Below, one piece after another: positions 1 through 4,160 of a DNA stretch of 6,194 bases. Location: positions 1-6,194 of the forward strand of contig CAILBF010000213.1 in assembly GCA_903832395.1 (NCBI GenBank), read 5' to 3'. This stretch comes from an uncultured Actinomycetes bacterium. GTDB lineage: Bacteria; Actinomycetota; Actinomycetes; Nanopelagicales; Nanopelagicaceae. The position numbers and the translations under genes were made by a program. The notes under the pieces are model-generated. The model ran no database searches and had not been told where the DNA came from. It worked only from the letters and a program-made list of their open reading frames with translations. Positions within the stretch are counted from its first letter, which is position 1, and every line of letters starts with the position of its first letter.

Positions 1-1290
1 CGCAACTTCGTCGCACCCCAAGGATGTGAAATCTGCCTCCTTAAGTGCGGTGTAATCAACAGTATTGACTTGTGCGACAAATGAGGTGTGCGGCATTGAT
101 AATTGTTGAACTTCATGTGTTACTGCAGCACTCAAACGAATAGCGGCCTCGTTGCGTATTGTTGTTAGCAACTTAGCTGCAGCAACTAACGACTTCTTGA
201 TTCCCGTTAACTCAACCTCCATCTCTTTTAGTCTGTCATCGCCACCTTCTAAATCGCTGATCGTACTGCTTGATGTTTCAAAGCGAACGACTAATTCATC
301 GGCTTCGATTTCAGGAGCTCCACTGCCACCATATTTTTTAACCAGTAAGTTAATCTCAGATTTTCTCGCATTTAAGTAATCCAATTGAGCTGGGTCTGCC
401 TCGAGTGAGTGCATGTACGAGGCGAGTGCGCCACGGGCCTCATCGATAAGAAAAAAACCCTCGCTTAATTGGCCATAAATAACCTCTAGTTCGCCATCTT
501 TGCTGCGAGCCGAATCAAGTGCATGTCGTGCGATACCGATAGCGGTCAAGGCGCCAGCTTCCTCGTCATCGACGGCACTTGTGGCTGCGGCGCCAGCAAT
601 GCGTAATGTCTCGACATTGGATAATTTTTCAATCTGTGCAGAAATTTCAACATACTCACCGCGCTTGAGTTTAAGTTTAGTGAGAAGGGAAACGAACTCA
701 CGTAATTGCGCTAACTCTTGGTCTTGCTTATCAATGCTCTTGCGTAAAGCGTTTATCCGCAATTTCAAAGAATGATAGGTAGTGAGAAGTTGCGTGTACT
801 CCCCCATTGCAGTTTCAAAATCTGCTCCAGCAAATTTATCCAATAAGTCACGCTGCTTAGCCGACTTACTAATATTTAGATTGGCGGCCTGGGCATGAAC
901 CTCCACGAGCAACTCGCCAACCGTTGCTAATGTGCCTGCAGTAACTGAAATTCCATTAACTGTTGCTTTGCTCTTGCCCTCGCCTGTGACTGAGCGCGTA
1001 ATTATTAACTCGCCGTCTTCGACGGCAACACCTAAATCTTCAAAACTACTCACTTGCTCAGACGGAATAGAGAAACGACAGCTGGCCAGGAGTCGCTCGC
1101 TGCCTTTGCGGACTAAGGCGCTATCGCTCTTGCCACCCAAAATAAGATTCAACGCCGTTAAAATCATTGTTTTACCGGCACCGGTTTCACCCGTGAGAAC
1201 AGTCAGCCCTTTTGAAATCTCTAACCCCGCTTGATCAATGACGCCAATCGAGCGAATTGTTATCTCCTCGAGAAAAGTGCGCTCACTCAC
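1..1290 (-). CDS. recN: DNA repair protein RecN (C-terminus cut off by window edge)
   Basis: RecN is an SMC-like ATPase of the cytoplasm that helps repair DNA double-strand breaks. The frame is open from a GTG at 1290 down to base 1, giving 430 residues of a protein that is usually about 550-590 long. A Walker A P-loop, GETGAGKT, lies at residues 34-41. The N-terminal ATPase half continues to an LLVEVHAQ segment (His132; many relatives have HGQ) and a QRDLLDKFAG motif near 146-155. A long, charged, coiled-coil-like middle follows, including the family-typical segment ending in LLVKKYG. The ABC signature and Walker B motifs should lie beyond the left edge. The GTG start is chosen because it overlaps the NAD kinase stop by 8 bases (GTGAGTGA), implying translational coupling, and because the next residues lead straight into the RecN fold. 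This gene is last in the visible operon. Identity is secure; completeness of the far end cannot be judged. Confidence 0.95.
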   Translation of the reverse strand, partial: MSERTFLEEITIRSIGVIDQAGLEISKGLTVLTGETGAGKTMILTALNLILGGKSDSALVRKGSERLLASCRFSIPSEQVSSFEDLGVAVEDGELIITRSVTGEGKSKATVNGISVTAGTLATVGELLVEVHAQAANLNISKSAKQRDLLDKFAGADFETAMGEYTQLLTTYHSLKLRINALRKSIDKQDQELAQLREFVSLLTKLKLKRGEYVEISAQIEKLSNVETLRIAGAAATSAVDDEEAGALTAIGIARHALDSARSKDGELEVIYGQLSEGFFLIDEARGALASYMHSLEADPAQLDYLNARKSEINLLVKKYGGSGAPEIEADELVVRFETSSSTISDLEGGDDRLKEMEVELTGIKKSLVAAAKLLTTIRNEAAIRLSAAVTHEVQQLSMPHTSFVAQVNTVDYTALKEADFTSLGCDEVA

Positions 1291-2134
1291 CGCGCCAACC
1301 TTGGATTGGCAGTTTGAATTTTGCTACCAATCGATCGCTGAAAAGAGTGTTACTCAAATGGGCTAGCGATACAACGCCAGCATCTTTAGTGATTTGCACT
1401 CGATCGCCTTGAATCAGTTCAAAGTTGCGTAAAGAGTCGGCCGATAATAAACCTTGGTCAGATTCGATTCGCACAACAATTTGTGACTGTGTGGAAATTA
1501 CCAGTGGTCGCGAAAATAATGCATGGGCCGAGATAGGAAGGACAACAAGAGCATCTACTTCTGGCCAAAGAACTGGACCCCCTGCGGAGAAGGCATAAGC
1601 AGTTGAACCAGTTGGCGTTGCACAGATCAAGCCATCACAACCCCAACGAGATATTGGTCGCCCATCTATCTCTAAAAACAATTCAACCATCGTTGCATGC
1701 TGGCGTTCGACAGTAACTTCATTAAGCGCCCAACCCGAAGCGATCTCAACGCCATCTCGGATGAGTGAGTAGTTAAGTGTCATTCGTGAATCAATGACAT
1801 AACTCTTCTCAGTTATCGCCTTAACAACAGTATCGAGTGAAACTTTCTCAACTTCGGCTAAAAAACCAACATGGCCAAGGTTCACTCCCAGCAATGGAAT
1901 TTGCTGCGTCCGTGTAACTTCTGCCGCGCGCAACATAGTTCCATCACCACCTAGAACGACGCCAACTTCTAGTGCTGGTAAGGCATCAACGGTGCAGTTC
2001 GTAACTCCTGAAATTGAAATATCTGAGATCGTAAATAGTTGAAAACCTGAGGCTTTGAAATCTTGCGCCAATTTTTGCGCAGCCTCAACTGCCTGGGGCC
2101 GAGATGGATTGCAGACAAGTAAAAGGTTTCGCAT
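1283..2134 (-). CDS. nadK: NAD kinase (ATP/polyphosphate-dependent NAD+ phosphorylation)
   Basis: This enzyme phosphorylates NAD+ to NADP+ in the cytoplasm and supplies NADPH metabolism. The 283-residue product has the family hallmarks: GGDGT at residues 62-66 with the catalytic Asp64, LNEV with the NE pair at 138-139, and the glycine-rich PTGSTAY followed by FSAGGP at 174-187. The length is normal for bacterial NAD kinases. I start it at the ATG at 2134, not the in-frame ATG at 2161. The protein then begins MRNLLLVCNPSR, as expected for the first beta strand. This ATG also shares its A with the tlyA TAA stop (TAATG), and AGAGGGG lies 8 bases upstream. The longer start would add nine residues (MCNCRGACI) inside tlyA with no family support. 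The gene overlaps recN downstream by 8 bases. In other Actinobacteria the order tlyA - ppnK - recN is conserved. Confidence 0.96.
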   Translation of the reverse strand: MRNLLLVCNPSRPQAVEAAQKLAQDFKASGFQLFTISDISISGVTNCTVDALPALEVGVVLGGDGTMLRAAEVTRTQQIPLLGVNLGHVGFLAEVEKVSLDTVVKAITEKSYVIDSRMTLNYSLIRDGVEIASGWALNEVTVERQHATMVELFLEIDGRPISRWGCDGLICATPTGSTAYAFSAGGPVLWPEVDALVVLPISAHALFSRPLVISTQSQIVVRIESDQGLLSADSLRNFELIQGDRVQITKDAGVVSLAHLSNTLFSDRLVAKFKLPIQGWRGE

Positions 2135-2922
2135 TATGCAGGCCCCTCTGCAATTGCACAATCTAACGCCAGGTGATCAATAGACGGGGCCCCGCGTCGC
2201 AACCACAAAAAGTATTCAACATTGCCGGCCGGACCAGGCAAAGGGCTTGCAACAATCGCCATCGTTCCAAGACCGACATCGTAAGCAGAATCAGCTACAT
2301 CGATTACTGCCGCTTTTCTTAAAGCGGGATCGCGTACAACGCCGCCAGCTCCAAGCTTTTCGCGGCCTACTTCAAATTGAGGTTTGACCATTACTACGAA
2401 GTCGGCCTCTGGCTTTGATACTGCCGCTAACGCAGGTAAAACTAACGTCAGCGAGATAAAACTTAAGTCGGCCACGACCAGGTCGATTGGATCACCCACG
2501 GCATCACCAGTTAAATGACGAATATTGGTGCGATCTAAAATACTTACGCGCTCATCTTGTCGAAGTGACCACGCTAATTGGCCATAGCCGACATCAACGG
2601 CAACAACGTGCGCAGCATTTCTGCGAAGAAGCACGTCGGTAAAGCCACCAGTTGAAGCACCCGCATCTAAGCAGCGTCTTCCTTCAACAACAACGCCGTC
2701 AAATGCATCGAGTGCTCCAGCGAGCTTATGTCCGCCACGCGAAACAAAATCATCTCGCTTTCCTGCAAGCTTTATTGACGTTTCGGCATCAACCATTGTC
2801 GCTGGCTTCGTTGCAGGAATTCCATTGACCAAGACCGAGCGTGACTCAATGAGATCCGAGGCGTTCTCTCGCGAACGGGCAAGTTCGCGTCTAACGAGTT
2901 CAGCATCTAGTCGTATTTTCAT
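2134..2922 (-). CDS. tlyA: TlyA-type 16S/23S rRNA 2'-O-methyltransferase with S4 domain
   Basis: TlyA methylates ribose 2'-O positions in rRNA using S-adenosylmethionine. In mycobacteria the targets are C1409 of 16S and C1920 of 23S rRNA, and loss of the enzyme gives capreomycin/viomycin resistance. The 262-residue product has an N-terminal S4 RNA-binding domain (about 1-52, RLDAELVRRELARSR) and then an FtsJ-like methyltransferase domain opening with FVSRGGHKL. The SAM-binding motif LDAGASTGGFTD is at 85-96. The expected K-D-K-E catalytic tetrad can be read as Lys66, Asp152 (ADLSF), Lys180 (VKPQFE) and Glu236 (GNVEYF). Length is typical. The ATG at 2922 has only a weak AGG about 12 bases upstream, but it begins the S4 domain exactly where relatives do. 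It follows the small gene by 15 bases and overlaps nadK by one base. Some databases call this family hemolysin; the methyltransferase motifs make that name misleading. Confidence 0.95.
   Translation of the reverse strand: MKIRLDAELVRRELARSRENASDLIESRSVLVNGIPATKPATMVDAETSIKLAGKRDDFVSRGGHKLAGALDAFDGVVVEGRRCLDAGASTGGFTDVLLRRNAAHVVAVDVGYGQLAWSLRQDERVSILDRTNIRHLTGDAVGDPIDLVVADLSFISLTLVLPALAAVSKPEADFVVMVKPQFEVGREKLGAGGVVRDPALRKAAVIDVADSAYDVGLGTMAIVASPLPGPAGNVEYFLWLRRGAPSIDHLALDCAIAEGPA
2143..2149 (-). promoter_or_regulatory. Ribosome-binding site of NAD kinase, inside tlyA
   Basis: On the minus strand this reads AGAGGGG, ending 8 bases before the ATG at 2134. It lies within the last codons of tlyA. 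Its good position supports the ATG at 2134 over the upstream in-frame ATG at 2161, and fits translation by terminating or re-initiating ribosomes at the TAATG junction. Confidence 0.7.
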
Positions 2923-2937
2923 GCGGATAGAAACCTA

Positions 2938-3096
2938 TTAAAGCCCATCGATTGAGGAGAGAGCAGATGCTAATTTCATGTGTAACTCATCAAAACGTTG
3001 AGCATGATCATTGATAGCCATTGAATCTATCTCGACAAGTTCATTGCGAACCTCTTCAACCAAGCTCTCGCCATTGACGATACTCTCCGATTCCAT
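2938..3096 (-). CDS. 52-residue conserved-position small acidic protein (Rv1693-like by synteny)
   Basis: A short open frame begins with ATG at 3096, directly after the TAG stop of the preceding gene (TAGATG, no gap), and ends with TAA at 2938-2940, 15 bases before tlyA. It encodes 52 residues starting MESESIVNGESLVEEVRNEL and ending SSIDGL. It is acidic, has no Cys, and looks largely helical with heptad-like spacing of hydrophobics (LVEEVRNELVEIDSMAI). No enzyme motif, signal peptide or membrane segment is visible. M. tuberculosis has a similarly tiny gene of unknown role, Rv1693, immediately upstream of tlyA, so position and size argue that this is a real member of the conserved operon. That homology is inferred from gene order, not from an alignment. 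Translation is probably coupled to the upstream stop codon, since only a weak GCGAG precedes the ATG. Function is unknown. Confidence 0.8.
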   Translation of the reverse strand: MESESIVNGESLVEEVRNELVEIDSMAINDHAQRFDELHMKLASALSSIDGL

Positions 3097-3438
3097 CTAC
3101 TTACTCGCTTTCTTTGGTGTGGCCTTTTTTGCTGCAGCTTTCTTGGTTGCAGCTTTTTTCGTCGGGGCTTTCTTTGCTGTGGCTTTCATTTCCGGGCGGT
3201 GATGTAACTCTGCCTTTAATCGTGCAATCTCTTCCCGGAGCGCCTCAAATTCACCGCGCTTAACAAAGCCCATTTTTGAGACTGAGCGTTCAACTTCATC
3301 CTCAATCTTTACTTTCAACGCTTCGCCGCCTTCGCGAACCCATTGATTAACGGCAGATGCAACCTCTGTTGCGCTCTTGTCACCATCCGTAACCTTCGTC
3401 AGATAGGTTCGAAGGGTTGAAAAAATATCGTTTGCCAT
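3097..3438 (-). CDS. Phasin/PhaF-like coiled-coil protein with lysine-rich histone H1-like tail
   Basis: The 113-residue product has three parts. Residues about 1-55 are amphipathic helix. Residues 57-79 (GFVKRGEFEALREEIARLKAEL) form a short coiled coil of the kind found in phasins of the PhaF/PhaI group and in UbiK/BMFP proteins. Residues 84-113 are a lysine/alanine tail with 12 lysines in 30 positions, organised as five pentapeptides ending in KK. This order (helix, G-F-V-K/R-E coiled coil, AKK repeats) recalls Pseudomonas PhaF, which binds polyester granules and DNA. Here the phasin part is very short and no polyester synthesis gene is nearby, so a nucleoid-binding role is at least as likely. 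The ATG at 3438 has an AGG-rich stretch (TAGGTAGG) 9-16 bases upstream. The gene sits 14 bases after the SSB-like gene and abuts the 52-residue gene. The reading frame is solid; the function is tentative. Confidence 0.85.
   Translation of the reverse strand: MANDIFSTLRTYLTKVTDGDKSATEVASAVNQWVREGGEALKVKIEDEVERSVSKMGFVKRGEFEALREEIARLKAELHHRPEMKATAKKAPTKKAATKKAAAKKATPKKASK
3109..3183 (-). repeat. Five 15-bp units coding for xxxKK pentapeptides
   Basis: This is the DNA behind the basic tail of the preceding protein: five in-frame 15-base units encoding ATAKK, APTKK, AATKK, AAAKK and ATPKK. The units differ at many third positions and mix AAA with AAG codons, so they have diverged at the DNA level while the lysine pairs were kept. 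This suggests selection on the charge pattern. Unit number may vary between relatives through slippage. Confidence 0.85.
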
Positions 3439-3452
3439 ACCGATAAGCCTAC

Positions 3453-3785
3453 CTATATTCGCGTAATCCCAATGGCTTCAACCTGCCAACGGCTTGCAGG
3501 ACCGTTCAAACTGCGCCAAAATCGGCGATGAACCGATCCCGACACCTCAATCCATTCATCGGATTTGAGAGATAACGCACTTCTGCGTGCTTTTGCGCTC
3601 CATGCGCCGACATCTAGCGTATCTACGCCCACGGCTCGATCTCTCGTTACTATCAGACGAAACTCCACGACTTTATCTCCGCTTGGGAGCTCCTTTTCAA
3701 TCGCCGGAGCAGATACGCGGCCCCGCAGCAAAAGCTCATTCCACGAGTAATCGACAGCATCTTCCATTTCTTGCACTTTATTCAT
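3453..3785 (-). CDS. Short SSB-like single-stranded DNA-binding OB-fold protein without acidic tail
   Basis: The 110-residue product matches the single-stranded DNA-binding protein family. It has strand NELLLRGRVSAPA (16-28), strand VVEFRLIVTR (39-48), then the typical pair of a D-V-x-A-W segment (58-62) and a segment resembling L-x-x-G-x-x-V-x-V-x-G (SLKSDEWIEVSGSVHRRFW, 72-90). The last strand WQVEAIGITRI ends the protein. Canonical SSBs are longer and end in a flexible acidic tip (DDIPF-like) that recruits repair proteins; here the protein stops at the OB fold. It is therefore more likely an auxiliary SSB-like protein than the housekeeping SSB. The ATG at 3785 is fixed by a perfect AGGAGG seven bases upstream; the in-frame ATG six codons later has no such site. 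It is the first gene of the leftward run ending in recN, which fits a DNA-maintenance role. The domain call is from motif reading only. Confidence 0.85.
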   Translation of the reverse strand: MNKVQEMEDAVDYSWNELLLRGRVSAPAIEKELPSGDKVVEFRLIVTRDRAVGVDTLDVGAWSAKARRSALSLKSDEWIEVSGSVHRRFWRSLNGPASRWQVEAIGITRI

Positions 3786-3791
3786 TCTCTG

Positions 3792-3812
3792 GCCTCCTAT
3801 GTGTATGGAGGC
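3792..3812 (-). promoter_or_regulatory. Hairpin enclosing the Shine-Dalgarno of the SSB-like gene
   Basis: On the minus strand GCCTCC (3812-3807), a nine-base loop and GGAGGC (3797-3792) form a perfect 6-bp, GC-rich stem. The 3' arm contains most of the ideal ribosome-binding site AGGAGG (3798-3793), which sits seven bases before the ATG at 3785. If transcripts include both arms, the hairpin would hide the ribosome-binding site, so it could control translation of the first gene of the operon. The pairing is seen directly; regulation is inferred. Confidence 0.5.
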
Positions 3813-3835
3813 TAAGCGTGTGACGGCGCACTGAC

Positions 3836-3851
3836 ACCGTTTGCAAACTGT
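3836..3851. promoter_or_regulatory. 16-bp imperfect palindrome, candidate operator
   Basis: The sequence ACCGTTTGCAAACTGT contains a perfect 10-bp palindrome, GTTTGCAAAC, flanked by two further matching pairs after one mismatch, so 14 of 16 bases are symmetrical. It lies about 50-65 bases upstream of the ATG of the SSB-like gene, where a repressor could act. The shape resembles LacI-family operators with a central CG or GC step, but no regulator is encoded in the window and short palindromes arise by chance. Confidence 0.35.
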
Positions 3852-3861
3852 GCGACATGAG

Positions 3862-3870
3862 TGTGGATAA
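3862..3870 (-). promoter_or_regulatory. DnaA-box-like 9-mer TTATCCACA
   Basis: The minus strand carries an exact match to the consensus DnaA box TTATCCACA. A weaker copy, AAATCCACA (7 of 9), lies in the same orientation at 3913-3921, exactly 51 bp away. The exact box is flanked by two direct copies of ACATGAG on the plus strand (3855-3861 and 3871-3877), 16 bp apart. This is not an origin by position, since dnaA, dnaN and rpmH are absent. It could be a DnaA-titration or DnaA-regulated promoter site, or a chance match. Confidence 0.35.
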
Positions 3871-3894
3871 ACATGAGCTGTTAAAAAATTTGAG

Positions 3895-3967
3895 GTGAGG
3901 GGGAGGTCAATATGTGGATTTGGCAGTTGATAATTCGTCGTGCCAAAAAGGTTACCATCCCCCTCAC
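3895..3967. repeat. Nested inverted repeat: outer 10+3 bp stem, inner 7 bp stem
   Basis: GTGAGGGGGA (3895-3904) is the exact reverse complement of TCCCCCTCAC (3958-3967). GGT (3905-3907) continues the pairing with ACC (3954-3956) after a one-base bulge. Inside, TTTGGCA (3919-3925) pairs exactly with TGCCAAA (3941-3947), leaving a 15-base apical loop. In minus-strand RNA the outer stem is followed six bases later by a run of six U (3889-3884), so it might end transcription from the M20 gene. That would be an atypically long and interrupted terminator. It could equally be a structured RNA or a protein-binding cruciform. Symmetry is certain; role is not. Confidence 0.7.
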
Positions 3968-4107
3968 TAGAAAAAACTGTACTCCATAAAAGACAAATAT
4001 TTCTACTGGAAGTGGAAAAATATTATTACTTTTTTATAACTGTGGCCTAGGTGCCGCGCCTATATTTCCGTAACGATGGTTAGTGATGAACACACTTTGC
4101 TCTAGAA

Positions 4108-4141
4108 GCCAGCGTGGTGTCTCGATATCCCCACGGGCGGC
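4108..4141 (-). terminator. Weak hairpin just after the M20 gene
   Basis: About 20 bases past the M20 stop, the minus strand can pair CGTGG with CCACG (4135-4131 with 4117-4113) around a 13-base loop. GCC/GGC extends the stem beyond a small internal loop. There is no proper U tract. Some actinobacterial terminators lack one, so this is a possible but weak terminator. Confidence 0.25.
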
Positions 4142-4160
4142 AATCCTGCGCTTTCAACCA

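Larger units (their letters stand above)
3786..4160. other. 375-bp gene-poor spacer upstream of the SSB-like operon
   Basis: This spacer separates the M20 gene stop from the SSB-like gene start, both read leftward. I find no protein gene with family support in either strand. It holds the ribosome-binding-site hairpin, a 16-bp palindrome, a DnaA-box-like 9-mer, a nested inverted repeat (3895-3967), an A+T-rich patch at about 3968-4045, and weak hairpins next to the M20 stop. The leftward promoter of the six-gene operon should be here, yet I could not find a convincing -35/-10 pair. TACAGT and TAATAT hexamers occur in the A+T-rich patch without good partners. A structured noncoding RNA is possible but matches none of the families I can recognise by eye (tRNA, RNase P RNA, SRP RNA, tmRNA). 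Confidence 0.7.

Noticed and set aside
152..1234. Three plus-strand open frames of 75-100 codons (152-379, 500-775, 932-1234)
   Set aside because: They lie entirely opposite the recN frame, which has a Walker A motif and family-typical segments. Their translations are Ser/Ala/Leu-rich with no recognisable domain.
2135..2161. Longer NAD kinase start at the ATG at 2161 adding nine residues
   Set aside because: The added residues are unlike the family N-terminus and lie within tlyA. The ATG at 2134 has a well-placed AGAGGGG and the TAATG overlap typical of coupled genes.
2134..2922. Hemolysin as the function of the TlyA protein
   Set aside because: The S4 domain, SAM-binding motif and K-D-K-E tetrad identify an rRNA methyltransferase. 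The hemolysin name is a historical database label.
3011..3202. Plus-strand frame of 63 codons rich in Ala and Phe that looks like a membrane segment
   Set aside because: It is the antisense of the AKK-repeat tail and the 52-residue gene; the AAxF pattern is simply the complement of Lys/Ala codons.
3565..3823. Two plus-strand frames (61 and 78 codons) opposite the SSB-like gene
   Set aside because: They are out-of-frame shadows of the SSB-like coding sequence, with no matching start signal or domain.
3840..4045. Replication origin suggested by the DnaA-like box and nearby A+T-rich patch
   Set aside because: Only one exact box and one poor partner are present, and none of the usual origin neighbours (dnaA, dnaN, rpmH) is in the window.
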